Notes: generated by a model not told the origin, from the sequence alone. Numbered from the stretch's first letter, positions 11,796-23,699 are shown. The stretch: 64,000 nucleotides of DNA from Diphasiastrum complanatum (GCA_029204225.1 CM055106.1:267981-331980); one strand, 5' to 3'. Numbers and translations: made by a program.

Positions 11796-13426
11796 TGTTG
11801 GGAGTGAGGGAGGAAGAATAAATGAAGAACACGAACGAGAAACGAACTCGAACAAGAAACGAACGAGAAGCAAACTTGAACAAAAAATGTTCGTGCACAG
11901 TGGAATATATTATCTGACTCTCTCCGTAAGCATGACTACGCCTATCAGAATGAAGAGAACTTTAGTGATAGAAATCACAGTCATTCTAGATTACGTATCC
12001 AAACATTTAATGGATGAAGCGCTAGATGAATAATTTGTTGCGAATTGCAAGACAAATTATCTGTCGTGAATGATTCATGAAGAGCTAGACTGTGCTCGAC
12101 TGATAATTAGTCACGAATTATTCGCGAAAGACAAGACTAAAAGCTGATCGTCTATTACCAGAAAGAGCAACAAGAAAGATCAGACAAAATGAAGAATAAG
12201 CATAGCAAAATTGACAGATCTAAAACGCAGAACAAATGAACTATATAAGATTAAGTATATCAAGTATACAAGTCACTATGAGGTAGAGCACAAGATTGTA
12301 GCGGACGAAATCGCGTGCCCTAATGAAACCTCTTCTCTTAGTCTCTTCTTCACTCACTTGATCATCTGATCATCATTATCGAATACGTAGATGGTATCCA
12401 ATATATATATACATAATATTACATGTGTACAGATGCGAAAGTACAGAGTGGATGTGCTATTTGTAGGAGATCATGGGTGGCTGCAATCGTTGTCCAATTT
12501 GTTAGCACAACTGCATGGGGTGAGCGTAAAAAGAGTGCGACGTCAGCAGGTACTGAAGTGAACGTTGGTGATGACGCAAAAGTGCGTCACTCTTACGAAT
12601 GGCCTTAGGATAAGATTTACAGGGTGCCTTATCTGTTAGGGCACCTTTGGCATTCAGTAAGGTAGTGTCCCCTTTTTCGCCTATCACCATGACCTGTGTA
12701 AGAACACATTGTCACGATTCATTCGTCTTTTTTTCATCTATTCAAATTTGCGTGTAGAAAATGCAGACTACGTGACAACGTTAGAAAAATATGCAGCATG
12801 AATGGAGGCATATTAAAATTGGGATTTAGGAGAGGAGGAGTAAATCCAACAGTCTTTACAGTCTGACTTTCTTGCACTTTTTGAAAAAATGCGAAAAAGC
12901 CGAAGGTGTCTTTAAAACAACTTTGAGGTGTCCCTAAAAAGCTGGCGAAGGTGTCTTTAATAGTTTATATCTTAAAAATAGAAAACCTTCTAGAATCTAT
13001 CTTTGTTCGCATTTTTCGAAAAAATGCAAAAAAACTGAAGGTGTTGAAAATAGTTAAACTGTTGAACTGTGAACAAGTTGACTTTTTCAAAATAGTTGAA
13101 TAGAAGAAGTCGAAGACAAGTGTCGCAATTTTTGAAAAAGTGCGAAAAGTGCGAACTGTGCGACACTTAGTGTATTTCTGCAGATTGCTGAAAAGTAATG
13201 TAAATCTGTAGACTTGTTCTAAATGCACGTTTGTGGAAGTCTTTGAAGATGGCCAAGTCTTCAATGACTTCAAGCTATTAAACTTAACATCTGAACTTGC
13301 AATTATAATAGGATCGATTACCCTTTGCTGGAGATCAGCCATAAGCCCGTTGTAGACGTTCTTCAAGTAATTGGCTGTCTAAGTTATGATTCACCAAGGA
13401 GACAACTGTGGGCTTAATTTCCAACA
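11796..13426 (-). repeat. copia LTR shared by internal regions on both sides
   Basis: On the minus strand it starts TGTTGGAAATTAAGC at 13426 and ends CACTCCCAACA at 11796, giving TGTTGG...CCAACA termini and 1631 bp. A primer binding site lies on its left and a polypurine tract on its right. So it is the 5' LTR of the gag scrap to the left and the 3' LTR of the RT region to the right. Its right-hand 230-300 bp match the LTR ending at 29195. The section at 12800-13200 contains repeated TGCGAAAAA and CGAAGGTG words. Confidence 0.7.
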
Positions 13427-13427
13427 G

Positions 13428-13437
13428 TCCCCCTTAA
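13428..13437 (-). other. copia polypurine tract
   Basis: Minus strand TTAAGGGGGA, one base before the LTR start TGTTGG. It primes plus-strand DNA synthesis and here fixes the LTR edge. Confidence 0.8.
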
Positions 13438-13439
13438 GG

Positions 13440-14990
13440 TCACAGTTGGTGCCTTGGTATTCTCGTCAGGTTTAGCATGCTGAAGAACTTCTGATGCTTG
13501 ATCCTGGGAAGCGCTTTGGTGAAGATGTCTGTGACCATTTCTGTTGTGGAGCAGTATTGAAGGATTACTTGCCCTGAGAAGACTTTCTCCCGAATAAAAT
13601 GATACTGGATTTCTATGTGCTTGGATTTGTCATGAAATCTGGGATTCAGTGACAGTGCAATACAGCTCAAGTTGTCACACAAAATGGTGGTAGCATTGAA
13701 TTGAGTGTAATGTAAGTCATGAAGTAACAACCTGATCCATACAGCTTCTTTTGAAGCTTGACATGCTGTGATGTACTCTCTCTTAGTCGAAGAAAGTGCA
13801 ACTAATTTCTACTTCTTTGAGTTCCACGAAATCAGCCCCCTTGCCAGATAGAACAAAATCCAGAGGTACATTTTCTGGTAGAGACTGTTCCTCCCCAATC
13901 TAAGTCGGAGGAGCCTCGCAGGATGAGTGGGTTGATAGCATTTCCATCGTAACATAACATGTGATCTAAACTTCCCTGAATATATCTCGTCACTCTCTTT
14001 AATGCTTTCCAATGAGAGATCCTAAGATTAGACATGAATTGACTTAACGTGCTAACAATGTATGTTAAATCTGGTCTAATACACAACATTGCATACATTA
14101 GATATCCAATTAGTGAATGATAAGGGTACTTCGCTAAGTCGAGTACTTCACTATTAGTCTCAGCACAAGAAGGTTTAGTCAATACTATACTTGGATCCAT
14201 TGGAATATCAATTGGCTTGCAGTAGACATATGAAACTTTTCTAAAATGCCTTTTATATATGTCTGCTGACTAAGATAGATCTTCTTTTGAAGTCTATTTC
14301 TGGTAATGTGAATTCCTAGCAAAGAATTGACAGCTCCTAAATCAATCATGTCAAATTCCTTTGACAAATCACTCTTAGTAGTGTGCAAAAGAGAAGTGTC
14401 GTTAGACAAAATAAATGCATCGTCTACGTAAAGAGCTATGTGAACTGAACTGGTGCCTATATGCTTTGAATAAACATTCCAGTCAACTGAATTGTTTGCA
14501 AATCCTAATTGAATGAGATAAGAGTTGATTCTATCGAACAATGCTCTTGCGGCCTGTTTCAGACCGTAGATTGCTTTGTGCAGCTTGCACACTTTCTGCT
14601 CTTGGCATTTGACTTCAAATCCTTCCGATTGGAAGGTATACAGCTTCTCTTCGACGTTTCCATTGAGAAATGTTGTCTTGACATCCATTTGGTGCATTTC
14701 GAGGTCTTCCGCTGCTGCTAACGCAATCAGAGTCCTGATTGACTGCATCTTGACGACAGAACTGAAATTTTTTTGATAATCCACTCCTTGGACTTGAGTG
14801 AATCCTTTGGCAACCAGCCGCGCTTTCCATTTAGCAATGGAACCATCAGAGTTGATCTTTTTCTTGAAGATCCACTTGTTGTCGATAACTCTCATGTGAC
14901 TGGAAAAGTTGTTGGATATTCTCCTTCTTACTGATCGAATAATCAGTTATAATCTTCATATGTTGTTTATCCAGTTCTGCGGATTTTCCC
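13440..14990 (-). pseudogene. copia reverse transcriptase and RNase H
   Basis: Reading leftward: RT start NKWIFKKKINSDG, KARLVAKGFTQVQGVDY, MDVKTTFLNGNVEEKLY, CKLHKAIYGLKQAARALF, the YVDD active site in ALYVDDAFIL, then the RPDLTYIVSTLSQFM connection and RNase H (ISWNSKK, SSTKREY, HIEIQYHFIREKV). Two faults are visible: a frameshift near 13840-13860 and a CAG-to-TAG type stop just after ISWNSKK. The RT catalytic half is otherwise open for 236 codons. Sequence to the right of 14990 is the adjoining plus-strand element, and no integrase is attached. Confidence 0.9.
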
Positions 14991-15463
14991 GTGTTCTTTA
15001 CACAGTATGAAGTTTTACAAGTGTTTTTACATACTATGCAGAATTACACGGAGTGTTACCACAGTGTCGTATCTTTCGCCTGTCAGGAATCTTGCGGAAA
15101 ATGCAGTATCCTTTTTCGCATTTTTCGCCTGTCAAGATTGTGATATGCAGAGTCGCATTTTTCGCTTTCTCCAAGTGTCTCAAATGTTAAAGTATTGACT
15201 CTGGCAATGTGTGGAACAACCCTAAATCAATTTTTAAGACACTGTCAGGTTTTTCACAAAATTTCGACAGTGTCACTTTTTGCGACAGTGTCGCCTGTGC
15301 CTGTTTTAGTTCATTTCTACAAAAGTGACAGTTTGGTTCATTTATGCAAACAGACGCTTAAAGGCCAATTTCCACTGCTTATCAACAATCAATGACAAGG
15401 AACCAGATGGATGTCAAAGGAGATCAGCCAACTGACAATTGCAATTTATGATCTAATTTCTTA

Positions 15464-15471
15464 GTATAAAT
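15464..15471 (+). promoter_or_regulatory. TATA box in copia LTR
   Basis: TATAAATA within TTAGTATAAATAGTTG, inside the LTR and pointing toward gag at 16.3 kb. This is the expected place for the element promoter; activity is not known. Confidence 0.5.
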
Positions 15472-15522
15472 AGTTGTTCATATTCATACAGTTTTAAGAT
15501 TATCAGAAGCATTTGAATAGTT

Positions 15523-15524
<2 letters not shown>

Positions 15525-15609
<85 letters not shown>
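15525..15609. repeat. (CT)n microsatellite
   Basis: Perfect CT run of 85 bp, just downstream of the LTR TATA box. Confidence 0.98.
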
Positions 15610-15612
<3 letters not shown>

Positions 15613-16154
15613 AGCCTACGAGCTTGAACACTCCTGAGCATTCTAGCTCACTTCTTAGAGTTGTTTAGAGATTGCTATTGCCCACTGCTTATCAGCATTG
15701 CGCTTGATTCATACTTTCTTTTAGCCATTCGGAAAGTGCTTAGAGTACCCGATTTTGATCTGCAACTTATTGTACTCATTTACTTCTGTTACGTTTTTAT
15801 ACTGAATTAATACTATCCTTTATTGCATTCAATTTCGTCTCAAAATGTATGCGTTTTCTATATTTTCTTCACGACTAATTCTTTGCGATGAGTTACTTGT
15901 CTGATAATTCAATGTTTTATTGTTTGGCTACGTAATCACTATAGTACTGATGATTTCAAAGTTAGTTACTATAAGATCAAACGTGATTTCTATCACTATT
16001 GTTTTGTTTGAAATTGATAGGCGTGGTCATGCATTGTCAAAGATGAAGATAGTTTCTTCCGTCATGAATGAAAAGTTTTCTTTCTAGACCTCAAATTATT
16101 TTCATTCGTTTTCTTTTCGAGCTAGACCTATCTTCACAACACCTCTTTCCGACA

Positions 16155-16166
16155 TGGTATCAGAGC
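16155..16166 (+). other. copia primer binding site
   Basis: TGGTATCAGAGC directly after the LTR end CGACA; initiator tRNA-Met type. Confidence 0.9.
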
Positions 16167-16289
16167 AAAAATCCTAATACTTGATATCTTTCGCGATATC
16201 AAATTCTTTTCAACCTTTCAATATCAGAGAATTGATTTCTTATTGTTGGCATTACTGCATCTTAGCGTCATCGATATAATCAACAGACT

Positions 16290-17116
16290 AAGTTCCAGAT
16301 GGATTTTGGGATGTTGTTACATCTATAGAAGTAAAACCTGAAGGCGAAGACTCAAAGTGAAAATCGAAGGACGGTAAAGCTTTCACGCTTATTATCCTCA
16401 ATATATTAGATACACAGATTGGACACATAGCTAAAGCTAAAATGTCAAAAGACGTTTGTGACATCTTGAACTCACTATATGATGCGAGGGACGTAACTAC
16501 TAAGTTACATCTACGAAGGAAATTTTTCATATTGAAAATGTCTACTAGTGATTCTCTTCAGAGTCACATTAACTAGTTTAAGAATCTCTTGTAATAGATG
16601 GCCATTGTCGGATCAGTCATAGACGATCAAGACGCAATTATGGCATTGCTTTCAAGCTTGCCCTCTACATATGAGAACTGGGTGATGATCATATCGACAC
16701 ACTCAGATTTAACTCTTACTAGAGTTATCACTATGTTGTTGCAAGAAAACAATAGAAGAAGTCAAGACACTTCGTCTACTTCCTCCTCTCAGGCTCTATT
16801 TGTCAACAAAGGCTCGCTACGACAGAAGCAGAAAGGCTCCAAGAAGGCTGCAACGAATCAGAAGCCGATTCAGGGTCAAGAACAATCATCGAATCCACAG
16901 TCGAAGAAAAAGATGTTTTGCAGGTATTCTCCAAGCGAATTCTCCAAGCGAAGAACGCAGCCAAGCAACTTGATCAACAAGCAAACACAGTCTCATCATC
17001 TCCCCAGTTCAAAGTGGACGAAGACACATTCATGGTCAAAGATCAAAGCGCATTTTTGGATGATTCATGGTTTCTCGATTCTGGAGCAACTCAACACATG
17101 ACCAATCAACGTCATT
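16290..17116 (+). pseudogene. copia gag with start of protease
   Basis: The frame includes [35 protein letters not shown], then an open part from 16598 ([34 protein letters not shown]). The zinc knuckle near 16914 is degraded: CRY is present but the following Cys and His are lost, with a frameshift. The protease motif SWFLDSGATQHMT follows at about 17065-17103. Stops occur upstream of 16598. Coding ends at 17117, where sequence matching 24985 onward of another element begins, so this copy is cut at protease. Confidence 0.85.
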
Positions 17117-18484
17117 AGATTTAGGATAGATCATAGGTTGATCAAGATTTTTACATTTTATGTGTTGATTTGCTAGATATAAGTGCTAGAAGAAAATTGA
17201 GAGGTTCCATATCTTTGTGATTTCTTTTTGGAAACATTTGTTGTATCTCGAAAAAGTGCTTTGTGCATTGGAACAGGTTGAAAGAGAAGGATCAGGTCAT
17301 TGCAACATGGCTAAATCAAGTGGATACATGTTGGAAGGCAATGATAGGCTTACCTCAAGCAACTGTTCATTGTGGAAAGTGAGGATGGTATCACTTCTTG
17401 ATATGAATGATGTTTTGGATATTGTTGTAGGTTTGGAGGAGAGGCCAGCAACACAACAAGAATAATTGAGGTATGACGAGAGAGCTAAAAGATCTCTACA
17501 CATGATAAAGATGAATGTTACTAATGAACTTCTCAGGGAAGTTGGTAAGAGCACTTCATCAAAGGATGCTTGGGACTCATTGATCAAGCTTTATGGATCC
17601 AAGTCTACTACTAGAGTTTTGACTCTAAGAAGACAAATCTTTCAAAGTTTGAGAGTCCAAATATTTTTGTTTTGAGAGTGAAGAGTTATCTTGCATTGAT
17701 GAGAGCATTAAGGAAGGAGAGCTTGTTCAAGTTATTCTTAATGGTTTGTTGGATGCTCATGCTAACATTGTAAAAGTCTTTCCATTCATAGAACTTTGCC
17801 AAGTTTGATTGATCTTCAAGAGATCTTGATCAATGAACAATATAGGTTTCAAGCAAGAGGTGGATCTACATCAACATCTCAAGTTGGAGAGGAGGCTATG
17901 TTCATCAAGGGCAAATTCAAGGGAAAAAACAAAAGTAAGTGGTCTAAAGGGCAAGATCAAGGGGAGGCTTCTTCAAATGGCAAAAAGAAAGATAGGTCAA
18001 AGCTAAAGTGCTTCTATTGTGGTATCAAATGACACTTTGCAAGTGAGTGCTACAAGAAGAAGAGAGATCAAGGAGACAAGAAAGGTAATCTTACTCATGA
18101 TGAAGATGGTTTGGATGTTCAAAACTCAAATGATGATGCTTTTGTGATGTCTTCATGTATGCTTGCTAATGATGGAGATCTAGATCCATGGTGAATTGAT
18201 AGTGGTGCAAGCTCACACATGACTTTTTCCAAAAAGTATTTCACTTCTTTGTTGGCATATGGAGATGACAAGAAGGTGATCTACATGGCCAATGATGGTG
18301 AGTGTGCACTCAAAGGGATTGGCACAATTCTTATTTCTCTCTCTACAAATAGGAAGGTTCATTTTAAGGATGTTTTGTTCATACATTCCATTACCAAGAA
18401 CTTACTTAGTGTGAGTCAATTGCTAAGTAAAGATTTCAAAGTTGAGTTTGATGGAGATGCTTGCATGATCGAAAGGAAGGATGT
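17109..18484 (+). pseudogene. second plus-strand copia: gag, zinc knuckle and protease (5' part)
   Basis: From about 17109 the sequence aligns with the leader and gag of the element at 23929-27060 (shared GTCATTAGATT at the junction). Visible: DRLTSSNCSLWKVRM, HMIKMNVTNELLREV, LRRQIFQS, the knuckle KCFYCGIK-stop-HFASECYKKK (Gly codon to TGA), then protease IDSGASSHMTF and DGECALKGIGTI. It has at least three nonsense or frame faults. The reading stops at 18484 because another element is inserted, and continues at 23705. Confidence 0.88.
18480..18484 (+). repeat. target site duplication, left copy (GATGT)
   Basis: GATGT precedes the LTR start TGTAGCGCAGG, and the same five bases follow the other LTR at 23700-23704. 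Removing the insertion and one copy rejoins the copia reading of the host. Confidence 0.93.
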
Positions 18485-19729
18485 TGTAGCGCAGGCATCC
18501 CAAAGGGAGCCGGGAACCACGACTTAGCTTCCCAGCCTTCAACTCTTGCCATCTGAACCCACTTGACATACAAGCAGCCAACTCGCCAACAACGATCAGA
18601 CTTAACCAACTTGAAGTTCCGAGGACCAACATTGAGATCCAACCTGGCGCCATGCCAGATCGGGGATCCCGACGTGGGTGACTTCCCTCCAAGCAAGCCG
18701 CCCGACATACATCAAACTTAACCAACTCGAAGCTTCGTTACAGACGAGTAACATCCATTCCAAGCAAGCGGTCTGACTTACATCAGACTTAACCAACTGA
18801 AAGCTTCGTCACGAGCGCTGGAAGCCAACCTGGCGCCACGCCAGACTGGACAGCCATAAACAGGTAACATCCACCCAAGCAAGCCATCCAACTCAGTCGA
18901 CAGATTAGAGCCCGTTCCCCAAGAGCTTAACCCATTCACGTTCATGCAAGGAACACTCAGAACCACAAGCCGCGACAGATATGGAAACAACCAGTTCCTG
19001 GACCAAATGGTCCTGACAGCATACCGCTGGCGCCACGGACCGAATGGTCCCGACGGCATACCGCTGGCATCCCGGGATACGACCCTCAGCTATGTGCCAA
19101 GTTAAAAATTTTGAAAGCGGCCTTACAACTGGCGCTTTTACCGAACACTGAAATCCAGAAGGTAATCAGAGTCAGTTTGAGAAAAATCCCACTTTATTGA
19201 TAAATCTGAGAAGGTTACATTTCAAGTGTGTGACCGACCCTAGTCTCCGGGGTGCTAGCATGCCAAGGCGAGAGCCATGACAACATTCCAGCAAGGGAGG
19301 CTGAGACTTGGTTGGAGCTCGCCCTGAGTCGCAACCCGCACTCCCCTATAGTATTGGTGTGATTCGGCACCCCCCCTCATACCAAGCACTCTACCCAAGC
19401 TGGTAAAGCACGTTTTTCTCTCTCTAGGATTTTCTCTTTCTAGAAAGTCATTTTCTCTCTCTAGATTTTATTGATCCCCAGGCTTCCTTTAATCATGCCT
19501 AGATCGTGTGAGGTGATTGCACATCGATCTGAGCTCTCTGGACTTCGCTAGAACCGATCAAAGATTTTCAGCCATAGGAACTTGGCGCCGGCTGGATTCT
19601 GGTCACAGCGGCGCCGGGAGCGGCGCCGGCGCCGTTGGCGCCGGGAGCAGCAGGGGCGCTGCTGGCGCCAGGGACATAGCTGGCGCCGATGGCGCCGGAA
19701 GTAAAGCTTGTAAGGGTAGCTTTACAACA
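18485..19729 (-). repeat. 3' LTR of the non-autonomous element
   Basis: On the minus strand it starts TGTTGTAAAGCTACC and ends TGCCTGCGCTACA. It contains a cluster of GGCGCC words near 19585-19700 and AATAAA on the minus strand at 19467-19472, a possible poly(A) signal. Frames of 60-100 codons inside it (for example 18778-19059) are also present in the other LTR and look like chance openings. Confidence 0.93.
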
Positions 19730-19740
19730 TCCACCCCACC
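19730..19740 (-). other. polypurine tract of the non-autonomous element
   Basis: Minus strand GGTGGGGTGGA immediately before the LTR start TGTTGTAAAGC. Confidence 0.75.
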
Positions 19741-21593
19741 TTTATAAAATCTGATGTCCTCATCAGATGTCAGATTAAAGTAAAGGTGTCTCCCAATTAA
19801 AATAACTATACATTTAAGCTACTTGGCACAGTACTCAATTTACTGGCCACTTTTTATTAACATTGAAGCTGGCACACCACAAGTCGGAGGCTCAGCTCTT
19901 TGTACTGAAAAATTACATAACTTGAAAATATATCTTTGTCTGGGAAAAGCGTAGATTTGATATCGCTTTCGTAAAACCCGAGAACCTTATTAACTGGTGA
20001 CAGAGGCCTTTCTTTGAAATGTTCGTCCCTGTCGCTTCTGACTTTCGACTTTGGAACTCCTTTGAGCTCCTGATTTGTCCTTGATGCACTTTGTGTTGAG
20101 CTCCCTGAGCTCCAGATTTGTTCAGTTCCGCACAAGTATCAAGGCTCCCTGAGCCGAAGGATTTATCGTTTGATTGCACACTTTATGGTCCACTTCGTGC
20201 CTTGTTGCTTCTGCACCTTGATTTCTCTCCTTGTCCCAGCCTGATCTTGATACTTTTCCATCTTGGCTCTTTAAGGTAGGCAAAGATTGAGTACTCCGCA
20301 ATGCACCTCTCACTTAGCTTGAAGTAGCTCTTTGAATCAGCCCAAATGTAACCATTGACCTCGTGGAAAGCCAAAGGGTCGCACCAGTTTGATCCGCATC
20401 CGAACTATCTCTTCGCGTTTGTTTGAAGCACCATGTCCGTCGCGCAAAACTTGACTTTCACAATTCCATCACTGGTCAGTTGCCTCACAGTCAAAATAGG
20501 AAGTGTACATCGAGCTTGGCTTCAAGTAGCTCTCTTTGAATCAGACACATGCACCCAGAGTTTGCACTAGTCCGATCTCAACGCGAACTGTCCCTTAGCG
20601 TCCGTTCGAAATACCAAGTCTCTCATGCAAGACTCAACTTTCTCAGTTCCTTCATTGATCAGCTGTCTTACACGTAACACAAGCTAGCGTACTCATATGT
20701 TTCCTCATCATTGCTGGTCCAGAGAAAGCCTATAACAAACTTTCCTTTCCACAACAAAAACTTGTCAACTTATTAGGTCCAAAGTTCGCCAGTCTCCTCG
20801 TGTGAGTATGGCTAGGTCACCTTGAATTTGCCCCCGTTTTGATCAACTTTAATTCAAAATTTGCCCCAAGAGAGAGGTGTGTGTGATAGTTCCCCTCCAC
20901 TTAATAAATCAGCTGATCGGACTTTAGAGTAGAGTTCTTCGGACAAAAAGCCTTTCCAACACTTTGCTTCCCATCTGCTAGGATTATGGCTCGATCCAAC
21001 TTGTTGCCAATCTCTGAAGAGGATCCTAGTCTTTTCCCCTTTGAGGAAAAACCCAACTGATACTGGATATCACCCATGCTCAGTGAGTTTCAGTTCCGAA
21101 GGTGGCCGTCCCAAAATGAAGACCAACTGCTCCATAGAAGATCTCCCCTGAAATTGCCCTTTCCAACTTTTGACTTCCTGCTTGCGTTTGGTGGGCGTTG
21201 TCGCAAATGAAACTAACCCAAGAAATAGGCTAGCCATCCATCCTTTGCAAACATTGAGTCGTTTCGTTGTCGTTCACGTGTGAGTACTTGAACTGCAAAT
21301 CCGCCGCTCAGATTCTGTAGTCCTCTTTGTTTGATGGTATCAGCCTTCAAAAGAAAAGGTTCCTTCTCGAGCCATCAGCTCCTTGTATCACAAGCAATCA
21401 TGCAAACCAGGCAAAGCATGAGTACTAAGACTCACCACGAATACATACAAGTAAGACACTCAGGTAGGTTTACTAACACAGTAACAAAGACAAGGTCCCT
21501 CTTTGAGATGGTCCTGCCAACGGACCTTTGCCTGGCCGCGCCCATACAAATCGATCACAGAATCAGCCCACATAGGACACCCCTCCAACCATC
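19741..21593. other. internal region of the non-autonomous element, no genes seen
   Basis: Scattered frames of 60-140 codons overlap in several frames and carry no domain I recognise. No RT, integrase or zinc-knuckle motif was found. Confidence 0.6.
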
Positions 21594-22420
21594 CGTGCTT
21601 TCACCATTAAGCAGCACATTGCCTCAGTCACGCCCCACCACTTTCTGGTCGATAGCCCTTATAGCTAAACGATCGGCAGCTATCCTTGAATATACCACCC
21701 TCGTGGACGCACCCGTGCTTTCACCGTCAGGCAGCACATTGCCTCAGTAACGCCCCCACCAAATCTAGTCGATAGCCCTTATAGCTAAACAATCGGCAGC
21801 GTACCCCCCAATCGTGGACGCACCCGTGCTTTCACCGTTAGGCAGCACATTGCCTCAGTAACGCCCCCACAAAATTTGGTCGATAGCCCTTATAGCTAAA
21901 CGAATGGCAGCTATCCTTGAATATACCACCCCCGTGGACGCACCCGTGCTTTCACCGTTAGGCAGCACATTGCCTCAGTAACGCCCCCACCAAATTTAGT
22001 CAATAGCCCTTATAGCTAAACGATCGGCAGCATACCACCCAAATCGTGGACGCACCCGTGCTTTCACCGTTAGGCAGCACATTGCCTCAGTAACGCCCCC
22101 ACCAAATTTGGTCGATAGCCCTTATAGCTAAACGAACGGTGGTCATCATGAATATGTCACCCCGCACCCCACAAGGCACAGACCGTGCTTACACCATCCT
22201 AACGGCAGCACATTGCCTCATCTGTCCTACGTGCAGACGGCGCCAGGTCCGAACCGCGGAAACTGACCGTGCTTACACCTCAAGGGCAGCACTTTGACTC
22301 ATCAAGCCCCCGTCCTGCCAACCACCCCGACCGTGGATGCACCCGTGCTTACACTGTGGGCAGCACCTTGCACAACAGTTGTCTTGATGAACCCCAAACC
22401 GTGGCCATTTCCGTGAGATT
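21594..22420. repeat. tandem array inside the non-autonomous element
   Basis: Eight units marked by CGTGCTT(T/A)CACC start at 21594, 21714, 21825, 21945, 22057, 22184, 22268 and 22344. Spacings are 120, 111, 120, 112, 127, 84 and 76, so the first units alternate between two lengths. Shared words include GGCAGCACATTGCCTCA, AACGCCCCCAC and TTATAGCTAAACGA. The array ends about 35 bp before the primer binding site. Confidence 0.9.
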
Positions 22421-22440
22421 CGCATAGCTGACCGGCCAGT

Positions 22441-22454
22441 CGGCTCTGATACCA
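22441..22454 (-). other. primer binding site of the non-autonomous element
   Basis: Minus strand TGGTATCAGAGCCG, two bases from the LTR end CTACA. Initiator tRNA-Met type, as in copia elements, which suggests a copia partner supplies the enzymes. Confidence 0.88.
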
Positions 22455-22456
22455 CA

Positions 22457-23699
22457 TGTAGCGCAGGCATCCCAAAGGGAGCCGGGAACCACGACTTAGC
22501 TTCCCAGCCTTCAACTCTTGCCATCCGAACCCACTTGACATACAAGCAGCCAACTCGCCAACAACGATCAGACTTAACCAACTTGAAGTTCCGAGGACCA
22601 ACATTGAGATCCAACCTGGCGCCATGCCAGATCGGGGGTCCCGACGTGGGTGACTTCCCTCCAAGCAAGCCGCCCGACATACATCAAACTTAACCAACTC
22701 GAAGCTTCGTTACAGACGAGTAACATCCATTCCAAGCAAGCGGTCTGACTTACATCAGACTTAACCAACTGAAAGCTTCGTCACGAGCGCTGGAAGCCAA
22801 CCTGGCGCCACGCCAGACTGGACAGCCATAAACAGGTAACATCCACCCAAGCAAGCCATCCAACTCAGTCGACAAATTAGAGCCCGTTCCCCAAGAGCTT
22901 AACCCATTCACGTTCATGCAAGGAACACTCAGAACCACAAGCCGCGATAGATATGGAAACAACCAGTTCCTGGACCAAATGGTCCTGACAGCATACCGCT
23001 GGCGCCACGGACCGAATGGTCCCGACGGCATACCGCTGGCGTCCCGGGATACGACCCTCAGCTATGTGCCAAGTTAAAAATTTTGAAAGCGGCCTTACAA
23101 CTGGCGCTTTTACCGAACACTGAAACCCAGAAGGTAATCAGAGTCAGTTTGAGGAAAATCCCACTTTATTGATAAATCTGAGAAGGTTACATTTCAAGTG
23201 TGTGACCGACCCTAGTCTCCGGGGCGCTAGCATGCCAAGGCGAGAGCCATGACAACATTCCATCAAGGGAGGCTGAGACTTGGTTGGAGCTCGCCCTGAG
23301 TCGCAACCCGCACTCCCTATAGTATTGGTGTGATTCGGCACCCCCCCTCATACCAAGCACTCTACCCAAGCTGGTAAAGCACGTTTTTCTCTCTCTAGGA
23401 TTTTCTCTTTCTAGAAAGTCATTTTCTCTCTCTAGATTTTATTGATCCCCAGGCTTCCTTTAATCATGCCTAGATCGTGTGAGGTGATTGCACATCGATC
23501 TGAGCTCTCTGGACTTCGCTAGAACCGATCAAAGATTTTCAGCCATAGGAACTTGGCGCCGGCTGGATTCTGGTCACAGTGGCGCCGGGAGCGGCGCCGG
23601 CGCCATTGCGCCGGGAGTAGCAGGGGCGTTGCTGGCGCCGGAGACATAGCTAGCGCCGATGGCGCCGGAAGTAAAGCTTGTAAGGGTAGCTTTACAACA
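22457..23699 (-). repeat. 5' LTR of the non-autonomous element
   Basis: Near-identical to 18485-19729, with a handful of substitutions and small indels (1243 against 1245 bp). Ends TG...CA. Confidence 0.93.

Larger units (their letters stand above)
14995..16154 (+). repeat. 5' LTR of plus-strand copia
   Basis: It ends CCGACA at 16154, next to a primer binding site. The start is not certain; TGTCG at 15065 would pair with the CGACA end. A TATA box (TATAAATA) lies at 15464-15471, about 60 bp before an 85-bp (CT)n run, a plausible promoter and transcript start. The block at 15930-16000 strongly resembles the complement of 38630-38690, so this LTR belongs to the same lineage as the element at 36273-38721. 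Confidence 0.65.
18485..23699 (-). mobile_element. non-autonomous LTR retrotransposon with no coding capacity
   Basis: Length 5215 bp with near-identical 1245- and 1243-bp LTRs, five-base target duplications, a tRNA-Met primer binding site beside the right LTR and a polypurine tract beside the left. It is therefore minus oriented. The 2.7-kb internal region has no gag, protease, integrase or RT that I can find in any frame. It carries a tandem array at 21594-22420. This resembles a large retrotransposon derivative (LARD) that uses another element's proteins. The few LTR differences point to a recent insertion. Confidence 0.92.

Noticed and set aside
18423-19059. Minus-strand frames in the LTR of the non-autonomous element
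   Set aside because: They recur unchanged in the other LTR because the LTRs are near-identical, show no domain, and overlap in several frames.
21594-22420. CRISPR-like array
   Set aside because: Units are contiguous tandem repeats of 76-127 bp with no distinct spacers, in plant nuclear DNA inside an LTR element.
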